Source: Silene latifolia
Lineage: Eukaryota > Streptophyta > Magnoliopsida > Caryophyllales > Caryophyllaceae
Length of the DNA stretch: 64,000 nt
Direction: 5' to 3'
NCBI RefSeq assembly: GCF_048544455.1
Contig: NC_133538.1
Location: forward strand, 19,123,969 to 19,187,968
Shown: piece by piece, positions 32,812 to 43,792 of the stretch
Numbering within the stretch: the first letter of the stretch is position 1
How the letters are laid out: each line of letters opens with the position of its first letter
The notes under the pieces: generated by a model
What the model saw: the letters and a program-made list of their open reading frames with translations, nothing else
The model's database searches: none
Told to the model about the DNA's origin: nothing
Made by a program: the position numbers and the translations under genes

Positions 32812-34107
32812 TGGACAATATACAGCAGAGATATCGCTCATAAACTCGTCCAACTCATCCTCCGGGGCATTATCAGCTGTCACAACCCCGTCTTCTGGCA
32901 TTTTTAGCCCCTCATAAGCAAGGCCACTTCGGAGATTGATGGCATTGACTGGATCGCACGAGGGTGGATGATGAATTTGGTTTTGCGCGAGCGTTAACTG
33001 CGCAACTTGCTCTCGTAACTCCACAATAGCGGTATAATCCTTGTTACTTTTCTCTCCAAGCTGTTGCGTTAAGTTCAAAACCAAGGATTTCAGTTCGGCA
33101 TACTCCCCATTTGTAGAAGAGGAACCCGGCTGCGACATTGGCGTAGAATAAGTAGAAGCACTCGTCAAGTCTTCATATAATTGAGAAAAAGGAACTCCTT
33201 GCCTGAGTTTTTGATAAGCAAGGACACGCTCTACGCTTGCCAGACAACCAGTAGGGTCATGCCCCTCCATACCGCATCTACCGCATACTATCTCCTGCTC
33301 AGTAATTGCACAAACTTGTGCATGCTCACCCACAGTCTCTATAATCTCCGGACTACCTAGACTTCCGCTAGGACTCTCCACCTCAGCTACGACCAACTCG
33401 TTCACATGCCCACTTCCTCGGGGATTTCCATATTCGGAAACATGGATGGCCATCTCCTCAATAAGATGCCACCCTTGATCATCCTCTACATTCTTTGGGA
33501 ATCTCCCTTTAGCTGCATTATCAAGGATGGCTCTCTGGTCTGGATACAACCCATTATAGAATTGGGTACACAAGAACCAACGCTTGAAACCGTGATGTGG
33601 CACAGAACGGACAAGCTTCTTGAACCTAGTCTAAGCCCCATTCAAGTCTTTAGTAGGTAGTTGCTCAAATGCAGTAATCTGAGCTCTCAATGCATTAGTG
33701 TGCTGTGGTGGAAAATATCGCCTGTAAAAGGCCAAGGCAAGGGAATTCCAGTCGGTTACACCGGCTGCTTCCCTGTCTAAATCCCTCAACCATTCCCGGG
33801 CATTATCAACTAAATAGAAGGGAAAGAGAACTCCCTTCACTCTGTCTTGTGTCACCCCAGCAGCAAGAGGAATGGTGGAGCAATTCTCTATAAACAGCTC
33901 TATGTGCTTGCACGGATCTTCTCCAGTTGCCCCCCTGAAGAGATTTCTCTCCACCAACTGTATGTAAGATGGGTGGATTCCAAAGGTTCCCGAGTTAGTA
34001 GTGGGTAATAGGAAGCCTTTTGGAAGGGAATCCACCAACGACTCTGAATGGCTGGCTATATTCGGCATCCTAGCAGATAGAATTTTACAGAGGAGCAGGT
34101 ACGACAA
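32695..34107 (-). pseudogene. ATH-2 gag
   Basis: One frame of about 470 residues, interrupted by a single TAG at 33631-33633. It contains the Athila gag domain (YIQLVERNLFRGATGEDPCK, then WLRDLDREAAGVTDWNSLAL and FYRRYFPP, continuing after the stop with VPHHGFKRWFLCTQFYNGL) and a zinc knuckle CGRCGMEGHDPTGC (about 33290-33250). The C-terminus runs into the palindrome array. The single stop suggests fairly recent inactivation. Confidence 0.8.
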
Positions 34108-34233
34108 TGTTCTCTTCTAGAACAGATATCTTGCAAAACTAATTAAGAACTCGCAAAAATATGAGATCAGTCTCAAGGAATAAGTTCCTTGAGATGAGAG
34201 ACAAACTTAAATAAAGCAACAAAATTGCGCCAC

Positions 34234-34252
34234 CTCCCCGGCAATGGCGCCA
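34234..34252 (-). other. Primer binding site of ATH-2
   Basis: On the minus strand TGGCGCCATTGCCGGGGAG, one base from the ATH-3 site. Athila elements commonly use this tRNA-Asp-type site. It is flanked by the LTR remnant 34258-34301. Confidence 0.75.
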
Positions 34253-34301
34253 AAATTTGACAGGCTAGTCGTATACCTATTAAAAATAACCAACTGGCTC
34301 T

Positions 34302-34949
34302 AATTAAAGTGATATTTATACTATATCTTTTCTAGATGAAATTATTAATATAGACTATGTTAATCCTACTGATTTATCATACAACTTATGGGTTGTTATG
34401 TAATCTAGGGTTTCTAATCATATTATCTTAGTTTTATACATTAAAACTAATTATTATTCGGGTTTCAATTAGAGCGAAATGGATTATGGTCATATCACCT
34501 TCTAGTCGAAAATATCCTAGTAGTAATTAGGGTTTTTAAATAAAAGGTATTTTGTAGATAAAAATAAAATATTTGACCTAGCCCACTTCAAGGATTTTCG
34601 GACATAAGGGGGCGGTTAGGGTTTCGAATCTTTAACCTAGTTTTAGGTTTTTCTTCTCCTATAAATACTAAAGTATTTAATTAGAAAAGGTAAGACAATT
34701 ATTTGAGAAAAACCTTTGCAAAAACTCTAAAGCATAAATCGAATTTAATTTCTTCAAAATTGCAATTATTTTCAAAACCCTAATTGTGTCTAAAGCAAAA
34801 ACGTGTGTCTCTTATTTGTCAATTATTCTCGTTCATCTCATTAATTGGATAATATTACTCATTGTATTCATACTCATTCATTAACATGAACACTAGTAGA
34901 ACCTAGTAGTACTTTCTTATTAATATAAGATAGATATCGAGTGTTTAGG
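34302..34949 (+). repeat. Second copy of copia LTR sequence, truncated
   Basis: Matches 28528-29178 base for base with scattered differences, including the TATA box (34660-34667). Its left end is cut by ATH-2 and its right end, GTGTTTAGG, by the TAT-2 LTR, which starts at 34950. It is most simply the right LTR of COP, later hit by TAT-2. Confidence 0.65.
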
Positions 34950-35548
34950 TGATTTTTACCAAACAGGTTGTTTCAGGTCAATGCGGTCTTACTCGTTGGT
35001 TGCTTGATTGATTGTTTATATGTCGATATTTAAATAAGTAAATAATGTACGTAATGTAAATTGACACGTAATATTTGGTGACGCGGAAAACCCAATGTGG
35101 GAACAACCGCGGGAGGTACGGTACCCTGCCAAATATTGCACTAGCTTTGAATGTGAAGATGAATACAATTGAGACGTAATGCAAATCTGGCTAGCACGAG
35201 GTATTGTGTTTGTGAGATCATGAATGTCCTCCTTTGATTGCTTCCTTGGCTATTTATAGGGTAAGAACCCTAGATGTATCCTACCTTGATTATGGGAATG
35301 AATACAACTTCCGTAATAACTCTTACCATAATACACGACCTCCCTTCATTCTCCCTGACTTCTCCCTGAACCCTTTCCTAAATACGGACGCCTTCCCAGT
35401 GGGCCCCGTCTCCCTTCATACGCATCTTGGCCCACCTATCCTACCTCCACCCGTGGACTCTACTTCCACCATACCTCTCTTCAAGGCCCATTCTCTTAAC
35501 AACTTTACTAAGTGGGCTTTTCCTATTATGCAAAATTTAACCCAAACA
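34950..35548 (-). repeat. 3' LTR of TAT-2
   Basis: 599 bp. On the minus strand it starts TGTTTGGGTT and ends GGTAAAAATCA. The polypurine tract AAATTTGGGGCAAAC (35549-35563, minus) precedes it. A minus-strand TATA box (CCTATAAATA) lies at 35251-35260. Confidence 0.75.
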
Positions 35549-35857
35549 GTTTGCCCCAAATTTCTTGTGAAGTACACTTCAAGGTGTCGAACAAGGAATT
35601 TACGTAATCGACTGCTAAAACCCTAAGCTGTCATTTGCATTTCTTTTCATGCAAACTCATCATCACTGCCGCCCACCTCCTCTTTTCTCGCACCCTACTC
35701 CCTTTCTCTTCCTTTATAACCCCAACTCCCCCCTTCACTTCATTAATCCCAAAAATAATTTTCCCATAAAAGCTCTCCCTCTCCCAAATCCTTAATCTCC
35801 TTTCCCTCCTTTCTCGCCGGCTCCACTGATCTTACTTCCATCATCTTCTTTACCAGG
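35549..35857 (+). promoter_or_regulatory. Likely promoter and leader of the TAT-2 antisense gene
   Basis: A TATA-like TTTATAA (35713-35719) is followed by a long CT-rich leader and a possible splice donor at 35858 (CCAG then GTATTT). The arrangement resembles the clearer promoter in TAT-D. Confidence 0.4.
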
Positions 35858-37857
35858 TATTTTTCCCTTCCTTTTCTTCATAATTCCCCTTTTCCTTTTT
35901 CCACCCTGGGCAAAACTCGACACTCATCCTCAACCTCCACACTCTCTGACCGAAACCCAGACGCGGTTTTTCCCTCCCGGGGCCTTTTCACCCATCCCCA
36001 TGACTGTGACTCCGTCCTTACCCATGCTGACATCCCTTTGATCAAGGGTTTACTTGGTCTTGGTGACGGGGCGGATATCGCCATTCCTGAACCCGGTCAA
36101 AAAGCTGATGTCATCCATCCAGGGTGGGTTTGCCTTTATTTATACCCATTTAGATACGGTCTCCGCTTCCCTTTTCCAAAACTCGTCCAAGATTTCATCT
36201 TTACAAACAACTTTGCTATGGCACAAATTTCTGCCACTGTCTGGAGGGTTCTTCTCTACTCTTTGGCCGCTTGTCAAAATACTGGCAACTCTATCTCTCT
36301 GGGCGATCTGGCCCATATGTATGATATCAGGTCCCTGGGTAGGGGCTAATTCTCGCTCCGGAGTTCTGGCGAGGCTCCTTTCAGGCATGTGTCAAAATCT
36401 CGGGATGAGAAATGGTTTGATAACTTCTTCTTTGTAAGGAAGGCTTCTATCCAGCCGACTGCCGACTATATCTTCGAGAAATGGGTCATAACTTCGAGTA
36501 AGTAGCCTCCTTGTCACCTGATTTGTTTATCCTGCTGCTTACTAGCTTACTTCATCGCCCTTGTGCAGGTCCCTGCTACCTGACTCGCATTGGCACCCAG
36601 ATCCCTGCCCGCAACAAGTTATTCTGCATTCCTCAGCTAGAGAGGAAGTTTCCCTGTCCTGCTTCCCGGATTTTCGCCTGCATCTTCCTCCAACCCCCTC
36701 CAATCAGCTCACAGCATGTCTTCTGATAAGCCACCTATAGTCGTTTCCGCTTGCGTGCAACTTTACTGACTGCTCAATTTTCTTGGCGCCTGAAATGATG
36801 TCATCTTGCAGGTTCAAAAGTTGACCCTTTGGAAGCTATCCTGCAAAGCGCAAAAAGAAAGAGATCCATTGCCAGCCCCGACGTGGCATCTGCCTCCAAG
36901 AGGAGTGCTTCCGCTACTTCCTCCCAGACACCCCCTACTCACTCCAGCTCTGCTAGACCTGAACGCTTGGAGGTCGACCCGCGTCTCGTCATCCCCCTAT
37001 TCCTCCTACCAGCCCACGTGCTTCTGCCAGTGGCGGCATCATTGCCCACTTCCCAGAGGGCTTCGGGAATGTTGATAAAGTGCCATACTGGCCTAAGATT
37101 GACCAGCTGTTGTTTCTTTCTCTGGTCGATGCCTTTTCGGAGTTTGCCCCTGAAGAGATGGCAGAGAATGACGTGCACAATGCTTTCATGGTGAGTGTTC
37201 TCCGTCTTCCACCTGTTCTAAATCTTTCACCCTCAATTCATTGCTAACTTTAATTTTCTTTGCCCCAGACCTTCCAGTCTGCCCTCTATAACAGGAAGAT
37301 GATCAACAGTGCAGACCACCGGCCGTGCCACTAGCGCCAAGAACAGGGAGCTGACTGCGTCTATTGCTGATTTAGAGAAGCAGCATGCTGACTTGAGGGG
37401 AAGGGTGGCTAAGCTAAAGGCAGATCTAGCTGGCGTAAAGAGGAAGCTGAAGGAGGGAGCTGATCAGCTGGCTCGTACTCAAGAGGTTTGCACCATGTTT
37501 TCTGACTCCTTGAAACGCTCTGGGAGAGGATCAACGAGTTGATCACCCTGTCCACAAATATTATCGCCTATGCTACCTGGCGGGGAAAGATCAGCGGAAT
37601 GCAAGCTATTGAAGAAGAAGAGAGGTAGTTGAAGACCCTGTACCCTGTGCAACCTGACTTGAGCGTCCTGATGCCTGAGGCTGGCTGAGCAGGCTGCTGC
37701 TGGAGACACAGGGTTGCCCCAGGATGCTGCTGACGGAGCTTAGGAAGCTATGGTAGCTGAGGGTGCATAAGCTGGTCCGGTACCTAAAACAGATGATCAG
37801 CGGGAGGAGGCAGATGAGATGCCAGATGTGGAGGTCATTAATGTGACCGAAAATTAA
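35858..37857 (+). pseudogene. Antisense spliced gene of TAT-2 (PF04195-type, coiled coil)
   Basis: The first large exon to 36497 contains a PF04195-like domain: GWVCLYLYPFRYGLRFPFPK then FIFTNNFAMAQIS (about 36125-36230), a TAA at 36347-36349, then ADYIFEKWVITS. Introns: 36498-36568 (GTAAGT to GTGCAG), about 36725-36811 (donor reads AT instead of GT) and 37191-37268 (GTGAGT to CCCCAG). The middle exon has a basic, Ser-rich part (SAKRKRSIASPDVASASKRS), then YWPKIDQLL. The last exon holds a coiled coil (NRELTASIADLEKQHADLRG) after a frameshift near 37315. The end is near VEVINVTEN (37857). Intron places match TAT-1. Dead through one stop, frameshifts and the donor change. Confidence 0.75.
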
Positions 37858-38990
37858 GAAGTTTTTTTTTTATCAATGAACTTTTGGCAGTCTGGCCATG
37901 TGGTGGCAGACTTGTAATATTTTAAACTTTCTCTGGTAGCTCGCCATGGTGGCGATTAAACTCTGGGCCGTACTTTTGGCCATGTTTTGGAATGCCCCTT
38001 GCCCTTGTTTGGCAAGTTTAGACTTATATCTTGGGTGTTTATCTTTTAGATTTCCTTAGATTAGGAGTTTGCCGTGTCAGCTTGCTGGCTGATTTAGGCG
38101 AGTCCTGTTACCCCTAGGAGGCTGACTTCCAGACTCAGCTAGCTGCCTTTTCAGTCTGTTGATTGACTTAGGCATATGCCGCAATGTAAGGAGGGGTGGC
38201 CGTGTCAACCTGAGAGGTTGATTTAGACCAGTTGTGTCAACCTGAAGAGGGTGATTTAGACTCAGCTAGCTGTCGTGTCAGTCTGATGACTGATTTAGGC
38301 GTATGCCGCAGTTTTGGACTACTTAACCTTGTTCATGACGCAAGGTGTGTTCATCACGTTTAGAGCCAACATGGGCGTAATTTAGGCAAGTTTATCATCA
38401 TTCTAGGACCAATAGGACGCTGCAGGATTCTGGTAGCTCAGAGATCCCTACGTTCCATTTACGTGTGCATGCATGCTGGGGCCCTGATTAATTGCGATTA
38501 GTGCGAGCTACGTTGAGGGGGTGGTATCAGGGGTAGCTGGGTAAGCGTGTTTAGCTTTCAACCAGGCTCCCTTTTGTATGTTCCACAGTCCGCCTAGTGA
38601 GGGTGCTCCTGTTGGAGAAAGTAGGTTAGGCATGTTGGAGTGTCATGTGCCTTGTCACCCCGCATTGACAGTTGACAGTCCTGCTAGATACACTTTCAAC
38701 GTACCATAGACATTAGGATTCAGAATGATGTACTTAGAAAAGCCTGAAAACAGAAAAGTCTATTAGAATGCTGTGAAGTACCTGACGCCATCTCATGGGG
38801 TACCAAAGCAATTGTGGTCCCAGGACGCCATCAGACCACACCATCCAATAGTACTTTAAAAGTTGAAAAAGTTAGAGACATCAGAAATGGGAATGAAATT
38901 GGTAGTATGCCTAATGCCGGACTTTCTTTTATTTTAAAATAATTTGGTTTTTCATAGTACATTACCCTGTAGGCTAAAATCTACTTATTA
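37858..38990. repeat. Spacer with degenerate repeats between antisense gene and pol of TAT-2
   Basis: Between about 38060 and 38310 the words GTGTCA(A/G)(C/T)CTG, CTGATTTAGGC(G/A), AGACTCAGCTAGCTG and GGC(A/G)TATGCCGCA recur in an irregular order, spaced about 40-60 bp. No gene is supported. The same position holds the clean tandem repeat in TAT-D. Confidence 0.55.
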
Positions 38991-41011
38991 TTAAAAATAA
39001 TATCTCTTCAGGTGAAGTATGTTCCATGGGCGTTGTATGATTTGACCGTCCATAGTCATCAGTCTATATGCGCCATGGCCAACAACTCCTTCTACCTGGT
39101 ATGGTCCTTCCCATTTGTAGGCGAATTTGCCTGCCTTTCAATTTTTAGTGTTCTGGAACACTTCACGGAGAACCAGGTCTCCTACTTCCAGGAACCTGAC
39201 TTTCACATTCTTGTTGTAACTCCTGGCCACTGACTGTTTGTAGCCAGCTAGACGTATTTTTGCACTTGCTCGCAGCTCGTCTACTGTGTCCAGGCTCATG
39301 ACCATCTCTGCATTGTTCATTTCCCCTGTCATACATCCATACCTGTGAGTGGGGACTAGAACCTCTGACGGAATGACTGCTTCCGCACCAAACACTAGGC
39401 CGAAGGGTGTTTAGCATGTTGCTATCTTTGGCGCCGTTCTATCTTACCATAACACCAGTGGCAATTCATCTGTCCACTTTCCTCCTAACTCTTGTAACCT
39501 CCTTCTCAGATTATTCATGATAATTTTTTTACTGGACTCAGCTTCCCCGTTAGACTTTGGAGTCTTGGGTGCTAATTTCTTCAGGGTGATGTTCCACCTG
39601 GCACAGTATCCCTCGGCATCGTTGGAGATGAATTGAGAGCCATTATCACATATGATCTCTGACGGGATACCAAACCTGCAGATGATATTTCATTTTATGA
39701 AAGAAATGACTTGTTTGTCCTTCACTTCTGTGAATGCTTCTGCCTCTATCCATTTGGAGAAGTAATCTGTCATTGCCAACATCCATATTCTATTCCCTGT
39801 GGCTCTTGGTAGGGGGTCTACTATGTCCATGCCCCATGTCATGAACAGCCAGGGAGAAAGGATAGGGTGCAAGGGCTCTACTGGCTGATGGATCATTGGT
39901 GCTGAGCGCTGGCAGGCGTCACACTTACGTGCGTATTCTGCTGCATCTGCCCTCATTGTGGGCCAAAAGTATCCTTGTCTGAGAGCTTTATTTGACAGAC
40001 TCCTGCCCCCTGCATGGTTTCTACATTCACCACTGTGGAGAGCATGTAACACGGTCTGTGCTTCCTCCTTGTCCAGGCATCGTAAGTAGGGACCTACCAG
40101 CGACTTCCTGAAGAATGTATTATCAATTAGTATAAATATGGAGGCCTTCACTATGAAAGCTCTTACTTCCTTCTTGTCATCTGGCAGCTTGCTATGTCGC
40201 AGTCAGTCTAGTTAGGGTGTGCGCCAATCCTAATTATCTGCCTGTATAGATGGTTGGTCAGGCGGCTGGTCGGCTGGCTGGGAACCTTCCCCGGCCTCCG
40301 AAGCTGTCTGAACTCCCACTTCGTCCTGATGGTCCTCCAGTTCTCCTCTGTCTATTTCATCTATCTTCTAGATAGAAGGTACTACAATATGTGCAATAGG
40401 AATTGATGGATAGTTCTGTTGGCTTGAACGTTGCCCCCAGAGTTGCTAAGGCATCTGCTTCCACATTCTGATCCCTGGGAATCTGCTTGAGCTTGCAAGT
40501 TTTTAATTTCTATTTTAGCTCTTTTTCTACCTTTAAGTATGCAATCATCTTTGAATCTCTGGCTATAAACTCGTCATTTACGTGGTTGACTATTAGCAGA
40601 GAGTCGCTGGATATGTGCAGGTGCTTGACTCCTAATTCCAGAGCTAGCTGCATTCCTAGTATCAAAGCCTCGTATTCTGTTTCATTATTGGTTGCCTTGA
40701 ATTCACATCTTACTGCTTGTGCTATCAGATCCCCCTGTGGTGACCGCAGGATTAACCCTACACCTGCCCCCCTTTGATTAGAGGCTCCGTCAATGTGCAT
40801 CTACCAAATCTCCTTGTTCCTGTTCCCTTCCAGGGTTAGGATCTCCTCGTCCGCCAGATTTTGGATGGCTGGACTGAAGTCTGAGACAAAGTCTGCTAAT
40901 GCTTGTGATTTGATTGCTGTTCTGGGATCATACTGGATATCATATCCACTAAGGTGTACAGACCATTTTGACATTCTGCCTGACAGTTCAGGTCTCCTCA
41001 TGACAGACTTC
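38991..41011 (-). pseudogene. TAT-2 pol, 3' half: RNase H end, archaeal-type RNase H, integrase
   Basis: Leftward from the ATH-3 insertion: the RNase H end and connection (SVMRRPELSGRMSKWSVHLS, then ALADFVSDF), an in-frame TAG (40801-40803), the archaeal-type RNase H (MHIDGASNQRGAGVGLILRS, 40800-40510), a decayed stretch, the integrase zinc site and core (CDACQRSAPMIHQP and MDIVDPLP, 40151-39690), a broken core end, then the integrase C-terminal part (FGAEAVIPSEVLVPTHRYG, 39395-39138) and, after an in-frame TGA, the final residues to 38991. Homologous to TAT-1 throughout. Confidence 0.8.
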
Positions 41012-42310
41012 TGATACGTGCATATTCTATACACTTTATTTGCAGTTTTGGCACGTATTTCTATGCTTATTTGTTAGCTTAAAGCTACTATTTCTCCCGA
41101 AACGGTTTACTTTGTAATTTCTATGATTTATTGTAGGAATGAGTGGAAGTAAGCTAAATCAAGCTTAAATCGTCCTCCGGAAGCAATTTTATGGAAACTT
41201 GGAAGATGGGAGTTCGGACTTGCTCACCTTGGGATGCGTGCATAAAGTGAAGAGGCCGTTTGGAAGAGAAAAGAAGTTACTGCCCAGCGTCGTTCGTCGA
41301 TCGACCAACATCTCCAGTCGATCGACCGTGGAGGTTCAGCAGAAGTGGTGCGTACTGTACTGGCTGGTTGATCGACCATGCCACTTAGTCGATCGACCAG
41401 GCCGTGAAGCTGTTGATTATTTTATGTTTTAGTCTTTTAAAAGCCCAATTGTAATTAATCTTTGGGAGAACGTTTTATCAGTAGAAGGCAACAATAATTT
41501 AGGTTATGCTTTGGATTTCAACAACTGAAGTTTTTAGATCTAGTTTTGGGGAACAAGAAAGTGAGACGACGGATTTCAATTTCAATTACTTTGTTCATCA
41601 ATCCTTTAGTAAGCTTTAATACAATTTCCTTCTCCTCTTATTTCTTATCAATTTAATTCTTGTTGTTACTAGTTTATATTCAGGTAATTCAGTTTTAATC
41701 CTTCATCCTAAATTCAATTTCAATCATGTCAATTTTATTCTTTGTCTCTAATTTTGCAATTGTTATAGTTTTAATCATGCATAGCTAATTATCTTGATCG
41801 GGAACGAGGTGAGCCCTGGCGTAAATTAGGGCTGATTTTGTTAGTATGATTTCTTCTGTATCGATCTTATTACCTTTTGATAAACCCGTCTTGCTAGATT
41901 GAAAGATTAGTAGGTTAGGTTTTCATAAGTTTTGGAATTTCCTTTGAGCGAAAGCTTTGAGAAATTCTAGGGAATTAGAAGACCGTAAGGTTAAATTTGA
42001 GTATTGATCGAAAGACTTGCTCATATTCCCTGAGACCGTATTACAAGACCTCTGCTATCTTCTTGACCTGACCTTTGCCATGGTGAACCGAAGTTCCTGA
42101 TCTCTCTTTTATCTTGTTTGAGAAACTTTTTATTTTACTTGCAATTTAGTTCTAAACCAATTCACAAACCCCCCTTTTAATTGTTACTTCAATAAATTAA
42201 AAATAGCAAATAGAATTGATCTTGTCTCTCTGTGGTTCGACCCTTACTATCACTAGCTATAGTTTTAGTTTGGATTATAAATTTAATTTTGATACAAAAC
42301 GACGGTATCA
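41012..42310 (+). repeat. Left LTR of ATH-3
   Basis: TGATACGTGC to CGGTATCA. Four TCGATCGAC-type words at 41294-41402. The reading frame at 41199-41432 is duplicated in the right LTR only because the LTRs are copies of each other. Confidence 0.95.
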
Positions 42311-42315
42311 AATTT

Positions 42316-42333
42316 TGGCGCCGTTGCCGGGGA
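42316..42333 (+). other. Primer binding site of ATH-3
   Basis: TGGCGCCGTTGCCGGGGA, five bases after the left LTR, as usual in Athila elements, where it is commonly assigned to tRNA-Asp. Confidence 0.85.
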
Positions 42334-42494
42334 GACGGTGTAATTCCGTTTTCTTTATTTTTAGTTTATTTTTCTTGTCTCAAGGAACTTTGGTTCCTTG
42401 AGGCTGTTGCTTACTCCCGCTTCTAGTTTTGCTTTTGCACAGTTAGAAGACAGATTTTTGAGAGGAAGGCTTGAGTACTCTCCGTTTCGCGATC

Positions 42495-43649
42495 ATGACT
42501 ACAATATATGACAATCTTCAGCCACAAGTGCAACATGTTCCAAAGGGATACGAATTACCCACCCCTACTACTGGTCACTTCGAATTTCGTTCCTCCTATA
42601 TCGATTTAGTGGAGCGAAATCAGTTTGCTGGTCTACCGGACGAGGATCCTTTGAAGCATATGGAAATTTTCACAGACTACTGCTGTTCCATACCTGTACC
42701 GGTTGGGGTGACCCAAGATGAAGTAAAGGGGATGATGTTCTTATACTCCTTTAAGGATTCTGCGCGAGATTGGTACCGCTACCTTGATAGGGTAGCAGCT
42801 GGAGTCACAGATTGGACATCTCTAGCATTAGTTTTCTACAAAAAATACTTCCCACTTGCAAAGACTGATGCCTTGAGAAGCAAAATTGCAAATTTCCAGC
42901 AAGGACCTGATGAGGAATTTTGCAAAGCATGGGGACGTTTCAAGAGTTTGGTTCGGTCTGTCCCTCACCACGGTTTCCAGCAGTGGTACCTTTGCAACTT
43001 ATTCTACAATTATTTATATGATGACTATAAGGTTATCCTGGATGCAGCTGCGAATGGTAGGTTCCAAAACAATACTGGTCAGAACAAAGGTTGGAACACT
43101 ATTGAGAAGATGGCAGTCCATAGAGCTGAGTTTGGGAGTTCGCATGGGAACTCGCGAAAGCAAAGTGATGAAATGAGTGCCGTTGCAACACTCATAGCTT
43201 CTATTACAGCCCGGCTCGAAAAGCTCGAGACTTCTAAGGTTTCCGAGAGAGAAATTGAAATTCATGTTCATAACTCAGACAAGACCGCGGAATTGAGAGA
43301 AATAGTCCGAGTTCTTTTGGTTCAAGTCACAAAAATAGAAGAAGTTGGGATTGAATCTGCAAAGAATTTTGTGAAGCAGTTAGAGATATTAGCGGCTAAC
43401 CAAGTCGCCAATTCTTCAAGCAAATGTGAGGTACCAATTGAAACCATTAATGCCATTAATCTCCAAAGTGGCCTTTCTTATGATGGTCTCGATAAGCCAA
43501 GAGAAGACTCGGGAAATGATGAAAAGACAAATTTAAATTCCGGTGCGAAAACGAGCTTTATCACAAGATTACCGGTCGATCGACCAACAACAATGCAGAT
43601 CGATCGACCAGGATCTCGATTTAAAAAGTTTCGACCAGAAACCAATTGA
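42495..43649 (+). CDS. ATH-3 gag
   Basis: I prefer the ATG at 42495 (MTTIYDNLQPQ); the frame is open for a few codons upstream without another ATG. 384 residues. The Athila gag domain spans about residues 30-200 (YIDLVERNQFAGLPDEDPLK, then WYRYLDRVAAGVTDWTSLAL, FYKKYFPL and VPHHGFQQWYLCNLFYNYL). A weakly charged coiled region follows, then NAINLQSGLSYDG, shared with ATH-2. Unlike ATH-2 there is no CCHC zinc knuckle. The last 30 residues are encoded by TCGATCGACC words. The frame is intact. Confidence 0.8.
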   Translation: MTTIYDNLQPQVQHVPKGYELPTPTTGHFEFRSSYIDLVERNQFAGLPDEDPLKHMEIFTDYCCSIPVPVGVTQDEVKGMMFLYSFKDSARDWYRYLDRVAAGVTDWTSLALVFYKKYFPLAKTDALRSKIANFQQGPDEEFCKAWGRFKSLVRSVPHHGFQQWYLCNLFYNYLYDDYKVILDAAANGRFQNNTGQNKGWNTIEKMAVHRAEFGSSHGNSRKQSDEMSAVATLIASITARLEKLETSKVSEREIEIHVHNSDKTAELREIVRVLLVQVTKIEEVGIESAKNFVKQLEILAANQVANSSSKCEVPIETINAINLQSGLSYDGLDKPREDSGNDEKTNLNSGAKTSFITRLPVDRPTTMQIDRPGSRFKKFRPETN

Positions 43650-43785
43650 ACCAAATAAGATGTGTTCGATCGACCAACAATATCGGTCGATCGACTGAAG
43701 TTCCTGACGAAGAAGTTTCTGACCAGAAGCTGTTCAAACCCAGTGTGATTGGTTGATCGACCGAGCCCAATGGTCGATCGACTGG
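43570..43785. repeat. TCGATCGAC array in the ATH-3 gag-protease linker
   Basis: Six copies of (G/A)(G/A)TCGATCGAC(C/T) or one-base variants in about 215 bp, in three pairs. The first pair is translated at the gag C-terminus as VDRP and IDRP words; the rest follow the gag stop. Confidence 0.85.
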
Positions 43786-43792
43786 GTCTCCA

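Larger units (their letters stand above)
30423..34301 (-). mobile_element. ATH-2: internally deleted Athila-type element, partial
   Basis: Minus strand. A 44-bp piece of 5' LTR (34258-34301), primer site, gag, a gag-protease linker with a palindrome array, then an abrupt jump into integrase, a post-pol block, a second palindrome array and part of the 3' noncoding region. Protease core, RT, RNase H and the post-pol ORF are missing. It lies between two copies of copia LTR sequence and is truncated at both ends. Confidence 0.8.

Noticed and set aside
41199..41432. Open frame that seems conserved at 52051-52284
   Set aside because: Both copies lie in the two LTRs of ATH-3, so similarity follows from LTR duplication, not from selection.
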